From Hyphococcus aureus (GTDB taxonomy: Bacteria; Pseudomonadota; Alphaproteobacteria; Caulobacterales; Parvularculaceae), in the NCBI RefSeq assembly GCF_042643165.1, contig NZ_JBHRSH010000001.1, positions 2,480,001 to 2,544,000 of the forward strand: 64,000 nt of DNA. Reading direction: 5' to 3'. Under the pieces are notes generated by a model. The model saw only the letters and a list, made by a program, of their open reading frames with translations, was not told the origin of the DNA and ran no database searches. Numbering within the stretch: position 1 is the first letter of the stretch; each line of letters opens with the position of its first letter. The position numbers and the translations under genes are program-made. Shown in pieces: positions 33,803 through 41,125 of this stretch.

Positions 33803-35073
33803 AGAATAAAATCTTTTTCGGCTGGTTGCTTGTGCCCGTCGCCGCTTTCGGCATGTGCTTCGGCTATCCAGGTGCGTTTATATTTGGATTCAGTTCCTTT
33901 GTTATTCCTCTTTCAGAGCAATATGGATGGGGGCGCGGAGATATCGCGCTGGCGATCACCGTATCCAATATCTCGATGATGGCGATGTTGCCCATCTTGG
34001 GAACCATCGTAGATCAAAAGGGAGTGCGGGCGCTGCTAATACCGGCGACGATCCTGTTCGGATTGATTTTCGCCCTGTTCTCGCAGGTGTCGCATCTCTG
34101 GCAGTTCTATGTTGGCGCTTTTGCGCTGACCGTGCTCGGCGGCGGTGCGTCGACCATTGCATATGTGCCGCTGCTCACCAGCTGGTTTGACAAGCATAAG
34201 GGACTGGCGCTCGGTCTCGGCATATCAGGGGCGGGAATTGGCGCGATCATCATGCCGCGCCTTGTCAATTGGATTACGGTGCAAGCAAGCTGGCGTGAAG
34301 CCTATATGGCGATTGGCGCTGTCAATCTTCTGATCGTGGCGCCGCTGGTTTTCTTCATGGTCAGGAACAAACCTGCAGATATCGGCCAATATCCCGATGG
34401 TGTGTCGCAGCAGGAGTGGCGCACCTCCGGCGAGGCAAGGCTTGCGGCTGGATACACATTTTCGGAATGCCTGCGACAGGCCACATTCTGGAAACTGGTT
34501 ATCGCCAGTTTTCTTCTGGGCATCGCGCTTACTGGCGCCGTCTCGCAAATCGTTCCGTTGCTTGTCGATCGCGGCATGACCCGAGGTGAGGCGGCGGGTG
34601 CGGCTTCTATGCTTGGCGTTTCGATTATCACCTCGCGAATTATCTCTGGTTATCTGATGGATAAATTTCATGCGCCTTATGTGGCCGCGCTTGCGCTGAT
34701 GACGACGGCGGCGGGCTTTGCAAGCCTTGCTTTCGCGCCGAGCAACGCAACAGCCATTATGACGACGGTCGCGATTGGCATCGGGCTTGGTGTGGAGTTT
34801 GATGTGCTCGGCTATCTCTGCGCGCAATATTTCGGGCGGCGGTCGGTCGGCCGGACGTATGGATTTATGTACATGCTGTTCAATGTCGGCGGCGCAGCCG
34901 GCGTCTATTTCGCCGGGCTGAGTTTCGATATGTTCGGATCTTATCACTCCGGGTTGATAGTCGCCTCGATCGCAACGCTTGTGGCCATTGTCATGCTCAT
35001 GTTGATCGGCCCTTACCCGATCTTACCCAGCAATGAAGTTGAACCTTCGCCAGGAAAAGGGGAAACAGCGTGA
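33799..35073 (+). CDS. MFS transporter, second of the pair, apparent ATA start codon
   Basis: This 12-helix transporter of 424 residues is paralogous to the preceding one: KNKIFFGWLLVPVAAFGMCF, QYGWGRGDIALAITVSNISM, PLLTSWFDKHKGLALGLGIS and GAGIGAIIMPRLVNWI. Coding sense must begin before the K-I-F-F-G-W motif, yet there is no ATG, GTG or TTG in range. The only codon fitting AAGGAG (8-9 nt upstream) is ATA at 33799, overlapping the previous gene's TAA as ATAA, the same geometry as the ATGA and GTGA overlaps elsewhere here. A TTG at 33826 would delete the start of the first helix. It ends in TGA overlapping the GTG of the next gene. Confidence 0.82.
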   Translation: MKNKIFFGWLLVPVAAFGMCFGYPGAFIFGFSSFVIPLSEQYGWGRGDIALAITVSNISMMAMLPILGTIVDQKGVRALLIPATILFGLIFALFSQVSHLWQFYVGAFALTVLGGGASTIAYVPLLTSWFDKHKGLALGLGISGAGIGAIIMPRLVNWITVQASWREAYMAIGAVNLLIVAPLVFFMVRNKPADIGQYPDGVSQQEWRTSGEARLAAGYTFSECLRQATFWKLVIASFLLGIALTGAVSQIVPLLVDRGMTRGEAAGAASMLGVSIITSRIISGYLMDKFHAPYVAALALMTTAAGFASLAFAPSNATAIMTTVAIGIGLGVEFDVLGYLCAQYFGRRSVGRTYGFMYMLFNVGGAAGVYFAGLSFDMFGSYHSGLIVASIATLVAIVMLMLIGPYPILPSNEVEPSPGKGETA

Positions 35074-37055
35074 CGAAGGAGAAGAAAGACAAAAGCCTCA
35101 CCGTTGATCGCCGCCGGCTGCTGACTTCCAGCCTTGCGGGCGGTCTTGCCGCAAGCGCTGCAGGCCCGGTTACAGCGCGCGCACAAGCGCCGGCAGAAAG
35201 CGAAAAAGCGCCTGCGCCGACCCGCGCCGAAAAACAGATGGAAGAGGGCGATATTGCTTCCATTGATCAATATGGTCCGGAGTTATCGGACCGGTATTTT
35301 GTCGAACGTCCCGGCTCCGATGTCATGGTGGATGTCATCCGGTCGGTCGGCTTGCCCTATATGAGCCTGAATCCTGCATCGAGCTTTCGGGGGTTGCAGG
35401 AATCGATCGTCAATTACGCCGGCAATAAAAATCCGCAGATTATTACGGCGACCCATGAAGAACAGGCTGTCGCGATCGCACATGGTTACGCAAAAGCGTC
35501 GGGCAAGCCCATGGGTGTGCTCGCCCATGGAACGGTCGGCATTCAGCACGCCGCAATGGCTGTCTACAATGCTTATGTCGACAGAGCGCCGATGATTATC
35601 ATGGGCAGCACCCATGCGGACTCATCAAAACGTTCAAGTTATATCGACTGGAATCACTCCGCACATGACACGGGAAAAATCATCCGGGATTTTACCAAAT
35701 GGGATGCGGCGCCGATTTCCATGCAGGCGTTTGCGGAAGACTTCTCTCGCGCCATGAAGATTGCGCTGACGCCGCCTTATGGCCCGGTTTATTTGGCGCT
35801 TGATGCGCATATCCAGGAAGAAGAGGCGGCCAATCTTTCCATCGACATCCCGAAATTCATCAAGGGCGCGCCGCCGGTCGCCGATGAAAATGCGGTTGAG
35901 GAAATTGCACAGCTTCTGGTCAATGCAGAAAATCCGGTCATCGTGGCGGACATGTTCGCCAACACGCCGGACGGCATGGACTTGCTCATAGAGATAGCAG
36001 AGGCGGTGAACGCCCCGGTGGTCGACCTCTGCGGCCGCATGAATTTTCCGACGACTCACTATCTGTGTCAGACAGCCAATGAAGACGATTTGATTCTGGA
36101 TGCAGATTTTATCCTTGGGCTTGAGGTGCAAGATCCTTGGGGCGTTGTAAATCGTATGACGGGCGGGCGCCGTCATGGCGCGCCCATGCGCAAGGCGCGC
36201 GACGACGCCAAGGTCGCGCTGATCGGGGTCAATGACCTCTTTTTGAAATCCAACTACCAAAGTTTTCAGCGCTATTTTCCGGCTGACATTTCCGCTTCAG
36301 GCGACGGGGAGGCGACGGCGCCGTTGCTGCTGGAAAAAATTAAGGCGGCGATCACGCCAGCGCATATTACGCGATATGAAGAACGCGGGCAAAAATGGCG
36401 GGAAGCTCATAAAGTCCAACGTGAGGCGTCGCTGGATGCTGCGCGCTATGGGTGGGGCGCCTCGCCGGTGAGCCTTGCGCGGCTTTGCGCCGAGCTCTGG
36501 CCCAAGATCAAGGATCGCGAATGGATGTTGACGCCACGAGGCGGCGGGACATTTTTGAGCCGCTGGCCTCAACGGCTATGGGACTTTGACAAGCACCACA
36601 ATCATATCGGCGATTCAGGAGCGGCTGGCGTTGGCTATGGTGCGCCGGCGTCGGTAGGAGCTGCGTTAGCGAACAAAGAGACTGGGCGCCTTACCGTCAA
36701 CATTCAGGGCGATGGCGATTTTCTATATGTGCCGGGCGCGTTCTGGACGGCGGCGCATCATAATCTCCCCTTGTTGACGATCATGCATAACAATGGCGGC
36801 TATCATCAGGAAGTCATGCATTTGCAACGCATGGCGGCGGAGCGCCGCCGCGGCGTTGGCGGTCCTGTAACTCATCACGGATTGAAATTCGAGAATCCGG
36901 GCGTTGATTTCGCATCGGTCGCAAAGGGGCTCGGTGTGTGGTCGACGGGGCCCATCGATAATCCGAACGATCTTTCGCGCGTTCTCGATAGCGCGCTTGA
37001 TGTCATTGGTCAGGGTGAACCGGCCTTGATCGATGTGCTTTGCCAACCGAGATAG
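35070..37055 (+). CDS. Tat-exported thiamine-diphosphate enzyme, acetolactate-synthase fold
   Basis: The protein has 661 residues, starting at a GTG that overlaps the MFS stop (GTGA). The N-terminus is a twin-arginine signal (TVDRRRLLTSSLAGGLAASA, cleavage near TARAQA), so this ThDP enzyme should act in the periplasm, which is unusual for the family. The PYR domain holds the catalytic Glu130 in ITATHEEQAVAIAHGYAKAS. The PP domain holds the Mg-ThDP motif from QGDGDF to HNNGGY. The middle domain is shortened. The family includes acetolactate synthase, benzoylformate and oxalyl-CoA decarboxylases, and pyruvate oxidase. The adjacent cytochrome c suggests an oxidative 2-oxoacid decarboxylation delivering electrons to the periplasmic pool; this is inference. 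Confidence 0.85.
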   Translation: MTKEKKDKSLTVDRRRLLTSSLAGGLAASAAGPVTARAQAPAESEKAPAPTRAEKQMEEGDIASIDQYGPELSDRYFVERPGSDVMVDVIRSVGLPYMSLNPASSFRGLQESIVNYAGNKNPQIITATHEEQAVAIAHGYAKASGKPMGVLAHGTVGIQHAAMAVYNAYVDRAPMIIMGSTHADSSKRSSYIDWNHSAHDTGKIIRDFTKWDAAPISMQAFAEDFSRAMKIALTPPYGPVYLALDAHIQEEEAANLSIDIPKFIKGAPPVADENAVEEIAQLLVNAENPVIVADMFANTPDGMDLLIEIAEAVNAPVVDLCGRMNFPTTHYLCQTANEDDLILDADFILGLEVQDPWGVVNRMTGGRRHGAPMRKARDDAKVALIGVNDLFLKSNYQSFQRYFPADISASGDGEATAPLLLEKIKAAITPAHITRYEERGQKWREAHKVQREASLDAARYGWGASPVSLARLCAELWPKIKDREWMLTPRGGGTFLSRWPQRLWDFDKHHNHIGDSGAAGVGYGAPASVGAALANKETGRLTVNIQGDGDFLYVPGAFWTAAHHNLPLLTIMHNNGGYHQEVMHLQRMAAERRRGVGGPVTHHGLKFENPGVDFASVAKGLGVWSTGPIDNPNDLSRVLDSALDVIGQGEPALIDVLCQPR

Positions 37056-37063
37056 GCTCATCC

Positions 37064-37438
37064 ATGTTCTATCAACTGAAAATGTTTTCTCGTTTTTTAT
37101 TCATTGCCTTCGCCTGCATCGCGCCGGTCTCGTGCAATGCGCAAACAGGCGACGCCAAGCAGAAAGATTCGCAACGAGCGGTCTTCGTGAAATATGGCTG
37201 TTATGAATGCCACGGATATGAAGGGCAGGGGGCGGAAACGGGACCACGCCTGGCGCCTGATCCGTTGCCGCTAGAAGCTTTCATGTATTATGTGCGCCAT
37301 CCCGCGCGGCGGATGCCGCCTTATGCGCCGAGTGTGCTCCCCGACGAAGACCTTGAAGAAATCTACCAGTACCTTCTTTCGCGTTCAGCGGCGCAGGCTG
37401 TGGATGATATTCCGCTGTTAGCGGCCCGCAAGGAATAA
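37064..37438 (+). CDS. Small periplasmic c-type cytochrome
   Basis: This single-haem cytochrome c has 124 residues. The signal peptide is LKMFSRFLFIAFACIAPVSC followed by NAQ; either signal peptidase I or, less likely, lipoprotein processing is possible. The haem site is CYECH in KYGCYECHGYEGQGAETGPR, with the distal Met in RRMPPYAPSVLPDEDLEEIY. The C-terminal helix matches the class I (cytochrome_C_1/CBB3-like) pattern. It starts 8 bp after the Tat-exported ThDP enzyme's stop codon, so it is the last gene of the rightward operon and a plausible electron acceptor for that enzyme. Confidence 0.88.
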   Translation: MFYQLKMFSRFLFIAFACIAPVSCNAQTGDAKQKDSQRAVFVKYGCYECHGYEGQGAETGPRLAPDPLPLEAFMYYVRHPARRMPPYAPSVLPDEDLEEIYQYLLSRSAAQAVDDIPLLAARKE

Positions 37439-37632
37439 GCGGAAGTCTTCATCTGCAGATCGTTCTGCGTGGCGGCTTGCCGGTTTTCTTTAAGACTATG
37501 TTTTTATTGAGTTAATTGTGTCCCCTCCAGTATGCGTTCGGATGCGCAAATAGCGCCTTGCGACTGGCGGCGCATTTTCAAATAATTCCGGTTGCCATTG
37601 TCGGGGGGCGCCTGTTTATTGGCGCGCACTTT

Positions 37633-37719
37633 GCGGACGTGGCGGAACCGGTAGACGCAACAGACTTAAAATCTGTCGAGGGTAACCTCGTGGGGGTTCG
37701 AGTCCCCCCGTCCGCACCA
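37633..37719 (+). tRNA. tRNA-Leu (UAA anticodon)
   Basis: This is a class II tRNA of 87 nt with encoded CCA. The acceptor stem is GCGGACG / CGTCCGC, the anticodon stem ACAGA/TCTGT around CTTAAAA with anticodon TAA, a long variable arm (CGAGGGTAACCTCGT), and the T-arm GGGGG-TTCGAGT-CCCCC. All are as expected for leucine. No copy of its 3' end was seen elsewhere in the window. Confidence 0.96.
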
Positions 37720-37779
37720 CATTTCCCTTCAGATCTTCAGGACACAACGATCAAGAAACCTCGGCGGGCGCACAAGGCT

Positions 37780-38268
37780 CTACCGCGCGTAAATGACAGA
37801 CGCAGCGTCTGAAAGAAGGGGGGGAGTTGTTTCTCGCTTGACGGGACGTAAAGAGAAGCTCGACCTGATATTGGTCACGGGGACGACGCTGGAAATCTTC
37901 TCTGTAAGAATTTTTTCATATTCCGCCATGCTGTCTACCGCGATGCGCAGCAAATAGTCTGAGTCTCCGGAGGTTAAAAAACACTCCATGATTTGCGGGA
38001 CATCTGCGACCAGCTTTCGGAACTCATGGTGGGTTGCGATTTTCTGGCTGGCGAGCGTCACCATCACAAAGACGTTCATGCTGCCGCCCAGCCGGTTTTC
38101 ATCAACAATGGCGGTGTAACCAGTCACATAGCCGCTTTCCTCGATACGCTTTACTCTTTTGAGCGTCGGTGTTTGAGACAGATGGATCTGTTCCGCAAGA
38201 TTGGCGTAAGTGATCCGGCCGTTCTTACAAAGAGCCCGCAGAATTTTGAGATCTATGAAGTCAAGCAT
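37780..38268 (-). CDS. Lrp/AsnC-family transcriptional regulator
   Basis: This one-component regulator has 162 residues. The ATG at 38268 gives the standard start MLDFIDLKILRALCKNGRIT; a longer frame to 38337 overlaps the serine hydrolase gene. The helix-turn-helix is YANLAEQIHLSQTPTLKRVK with the specificity helix and ESGYVTGYTAIVD following. The RAM/AsnC ligand domain spans about residues 65-145 (NVFVMVTLASQKIATHHEFR, then FLTSGDSDYLLRIAVDSMAE). Lrp-family proteins often sense amino acids. It sits at the edge of the D-amino-acid cluster, directly downstream of a serine hydrolase gene, and may regulate it. Confidence 0.92.
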   Translation of the reverse strand: MLDFIDLKILRALCKNGRITYANLAEQIHLSQTPTLKRVKRIEESGYVTGYTAIVDENRLGGSMNVFVMVTLASQKIATHHEFRKLVADVPQIMECFLTSGDSDYLLRIAVDSMAEYEKILTEKISSVVPVTNIRSSFSLRPVKRETTPPLLSDAASVIYAR

Positions 38269-38320
38269 TTGATGAACACACCACGAGACGCCTAAAGCGT
38301 AATGACAGAGACTGCGCCGA

Positions 38321-39889
38321 TCAGGGTTGTTTGACAAAATCCAGATCGTCGAAATCGAAGGAGAAGTCCGTCGTTTCTGAGACTGGCGTCATTTCCATGC
38401 CGACAACTTTGTCTTCGATAATTTTGAAGATTACATAGGCGTCGGCGTTTAATTTGCGGTCAGGCCAGCGGGCGACAAATTTGTCAGGGCCAACCGGGAT
38501 GAGCGGCGCGTCAAGCGAATCCGAACGGCTCATGTCGATAAACAGGCCACTGTTACGGGTCTCTATGGATACGGGACCATACCATCTGTCCACGTAAGTT
38601 CCCGTATAGTCAGCCAATGGCCGGACGGGCTCAACAGCAATATCCTTTTTAGGATCAGCGCCAAGGCCTGCGTCTTGTTGCGCCGTTTCCTGATAGTTTG
38701 AATAATATTCAAAGAGGCGGCCTATCCAGTCCGAGTCTGAATTGGGCGCCGCGGCGTCATTGAGAATTTGCAGCGCAAGCCCGCTGACGCCAAACGCAAA
38801 GTCATTGCTTGTCACGAAGACGCCAATGTCTTCTTCAGGCAACAGGCCGAAATAAGAAACGGCGCCTAACAATCCGCCGCTATGGCTGACCAGCAGCTTG
38901 CCGTGAAAATCGTGAAGCCCCCAGCCCAGACCGTATAGTGAGAAATGGGTTCCGCCCAAATCGGCCATCATCGGATTGACAGGTTGCGGGGTGACGCCTG
39001 TCCACAGTTCCTTGACCTGCGCCTCCGAGATCAATCGTTTTCCGGAAGGGGCGGTTGCATCATTGAGCCAGAACTGGGCCCATTTTGACAGATCGGCGAT
39101 GGAGCAGCTGATCCCGCCGGCTGGCGCTGTGCTGTCGCCCATGACGTATCGCGGGTCTATGGGCTCCCCCTCCCAACTGCCTGGGATGCGCAAATGCTGG
39201 GTGATTGTATTTTTTGCCTCGGCGCCTTGCGACGGAAGCGCCTTGCAGGATTTCATCTTGAGCGGCTTGAAAACACGCTCTTCGATAACCTTGCTCCATG
39301 GACGGCCGTCAATGCGCGAGAGAACTTCGCCAGCGATAATATACATGAGATTGTCGTAGGCATATTCAGAGCGGAAGCTCGTTGCGGGGGGCAGGTATTT
39401 CACTGCGGCGAGAATATCTTTGATGTTCGGATTCGCATCGGGAAAGACCAGCAAGTCGCCAGCGCCAAGGGAGAGGCCGGAGCGATGAGTGACCAGATCA
39501 CGAACGGAAAATTCCGCCGTGATATAGGGGTCCGACATCTCGAATTCAGGAATATAGTTGCGAACGGGATCGTCCCAGTTGAGTTTTCCTTCGTCGACCA
39601 GCATGGCAAGAGATGCAGTTGTGAATGCCTTTCCAATGGAAGCGAATGGAAAGAGCGTGTTTTCGTCCACTTTTATGTCAGGCTGCCGGATGTCACGCAC
39701 GCCATAACCGTGCTGAAATATGATCGAGTCACCTTTGACGACGGTGATGGCGAGACCCGTGATTTTGAAATCATCAACAGTCTTTTTTGCGTAAGCCTCG
39801 ATTTGTTCCGGCGTTGGATCCGCAGCGCTGACAGCGCCGGTTGTCAGGGCGATGGCTGTGACGAGGGAGGCGAGGGCGGCTTTGCGCAT
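38321..39889 (-). CDS. Periplasmic serine hydrolase, class C beta-lactamase/DD-peptidase fold
   Basis: The protein has 522 residues. The ATG at 39889 has AGGAG 6 nt upstream and a signal peptide (MRKAALASLVTAIALTTGAV, SAA before DPTP). The catalytic motifs are S-x-x-K in FPFASIGKAFTTASLA, Y-x-N as YAYDNLMY, and HSGGLLG in the KTG position. A C-terminal lipocalin-like extension (DUF3471-like, about 430-520) follows. Relatives act as DD-carboxypeptidases, D-aminopeptidases or esterases. Given the nearby D-amino-acid genes, a role in releasing D-residues from peptides or peptidoglycan is plausible but unproven. It is divergent from the GntR gene across a 266-bp promoter region. Confidence 0.87.
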   Translation of the reverse strand: MRKAALASLVTAIALTTGAVSAADPTPEQIEAYAKKTVDDFKITGLAITVVKGDSIIFQHGYGVRDIRQPDIKVDENTLFPFASIGKAFTTASLAMLVDEGKLNWDDPVRNYIPEFEMSDPYITAEFSVRDLVTHRSGLSLGAGDLLVFPDANPNIKDILAAVKYLPPATSFRSEYAYDNLMYIIAGEVLSRIDGRPWSKVIEERVFKPLKMKSCKALPSQGAEAKNTITQHLRIPGSWEGEPIDPRYVMGDSTAPAGGISCSIADLSKWAQFWLNDATAPSGKRLISEAQVKELWTGVTPQPVNPMMADLGGTHFSLYGLGWGLHDFHGKLLVSHSGGLLGAVSYFGLLPEEDIGVFVTSNDFAFGVSGLALQILNDAAAPNSDSDWIGRLFEYYSNYQETAQQDAGLGADPKKDIAVEPVRPLADYTGTYVDRWYGPVSIETRNSGLFIDMSRSDSLDAPLIPVGPDKFVARWPDRKLNADAYVIFKIIEDKVVGMEMTPVSETTDFSFDFDDLDFVKQP

Positions 39890-40051
39890 AAAATTCTCCT
39901 GCATGCCCGAAATGAAAGAAGTCGATGTCCAGCCGCTGTGATCCGCCTGGTCGCAAAAGGCCTTGCGGCGTATGGAGTCTTTGCGGTTCATGGCTGGCGC
40001 TCAATGTTTGGTCTGTGTGATCCCTCCGATAACGCTAGCCCAACTGTGAAG

Positions 40052-40081
40052 AATAATACAGCCTTAATCTATTATAAGGCT
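40052..40081. promoter_or_regulatory. Candidate GntR-type operator in the divergent hydrolase/GntR promoter region
   Basis: AGCCTTA (40060-40066) and TAAGGCT (40075-40081) form a perfect inverted repeat with an 8-nt spacer. It is immediately preceded by AATAATACAGCC (40052-40063), which recurs exactly upstream of the next TonB receptor gene at 41064-41075. The site is 75 bp before the GntR start and about 160 bp before the hydrolase start. Confidence 0.45.
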
Positions 40082-40155
40082 CTCAAAAGTACATTTTCTG
40101 GCTCGTGCGGGCGAAAAATATGGAAAATGACAGCGGAATGCTGCAGTAAAGCGCG

Positions 40156-40872
40156 ATGAATAAGGCGGCTGGCGGCAAGAAGAAAAAGCAAAACGGCGGG
40201 GATTCCATCGCCGCCTACGATCTCATCATGGATGCGATCGTGACCCAGAAGCTCGCGCCCAGTCAGAAAGTGTCAGAAAACATTCTGACCGAGATGTTCG
40301 ATATCAGTCGGACAACGGCGCGGAACATCATGGAGCAACTTACCGCCCAGCAGTTTCTTGTTTCTATCTCCCCGCGGGTGACGCGGGTCGCGCCGCTGAC
40401 CCTGCTCGATGTGAAACAGAATTTCGCCATGCGCAAAATGTTGCAGCCGAATCTCTTTGCTATGGCGGCCGCGCATGTGGATTACGATGAGCTGGTTAAG
40501 CTGAACGACGCCATATCCCACAAAGGTCCGATTAGCGGGGATGACGCTGCATTGGCGTTATTAAAGGCGAATAAGCGGTTTAACGTGTTTATTGCGCAGC
40601 AAGTGAAGTATCCGCTGCTCATCCACTGGGTGAAGCAGCTTGAAGACACGACCATGCGGATCTACTGGCTTTATGTTCAGATGAAGCGCGTGATGCCGTT
40701 CACCTGGGAGCATCAGCGCGAATTGCTGGAAGCGGTCAAAAGCGATCACGCCACCGAAATTCGTGAGCAAACCCACAAAATTCTTTCGCTTTGCGAGGAA
40801 CGGGTGTTGGACGCCATCTTCCTGCATGACCAGCTTTATACGCAGGATCTGCGCGTTCCGCCCGCACCTTAA
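40156..40872 (+). CDS. GntR-family regulator with FCD ligand domain (FadR subfamily)
   Basis: This repressor/activator has 238 residues. After a lysine-rich start (MNKAAGGKKKKQNGG) the winged helix reads YDLIMDAIVTQKLAPSQKVS, NILTEMFDISRTTARNIMEQ and LTAQQFLVSISPRVTRVAPL. The all-helical FCD domain (about 90-225) includes MRKMLQPNLFAMAAAHVDYD and WEHQRELLEAVKSDHATEIR, with the H-x-x-L-x-A-I/V-x-x-x-D element that helps bind metal and carboxylate ligands. It is divergent from a serine hydrolase and upstream of a TonB receptor, and probably controls both through the shared AATAATACAGCC site. Confidence 0.92.
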   Translation: MNKAAGGKKKKQNGGDSIAAYDLIMDAIVTQKLAPSQKVSENILTEMFDISRTTARNIMEQLTAQQFLVSISPRVTRVAPLTLLDVKQNFAMRKMLQPNLFAMAAAHVDYDELVKLNDAISHKGPISGDDAALALLKANKRFNVFIAQQVKYPLLIHWVKQLEDTTMRIYWLYVQMKRVMPFTWEHQRELLEAVKSDHATEIREQTHKILSLCEERVLDAIFLHDQLYTQDLRVPPAP

Positions 40873-41063
40873 GGGCTCTCTCAGGCTCTCCGCCTGACCC
40901 CACACTTCTCTTTCTTGTCACCAACCTCAAGCATTTTCGCCTTTGGCTTGTCCGCGGCGGCGGCTCTGCACGGCTATGCTGTGATCCGTACGCCACAGGG
41001 GTAAGAACATCCGTAAAATTATATAAAGCGGGTATTCACGCCATTAAAAAAGCCATATACAAA

Positions 41064-41075
41064 AATAATACAGCC
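41064..41075. promoter_or_regulatory. Second copy of the AATAATACAGCC motif, upstream of the TonB receptor
   Basis: This exact 12-bp copy of the motif lies 50 bp before the receptor's ATG, in an AT-rich stretch (41020-41085) typical of promoter DNA. The flanks CCATT and AATGG at 41041-41045 and 41078-41082 give it weak outer symmetry. Confidence 0.4.
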
Positions 41076-41125
41076 AAAATGGCGGAATGCGCTCGCATGC
41101 GGGCGCCGGGGCAAAGGAGGTAAGA

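Noticed and set aside
37633..37719. tRNA-Leu as a second island insertion site
   Set aside because: No duplicate of its 3' end was found in the window and neighbouring genes continue functional clusters.
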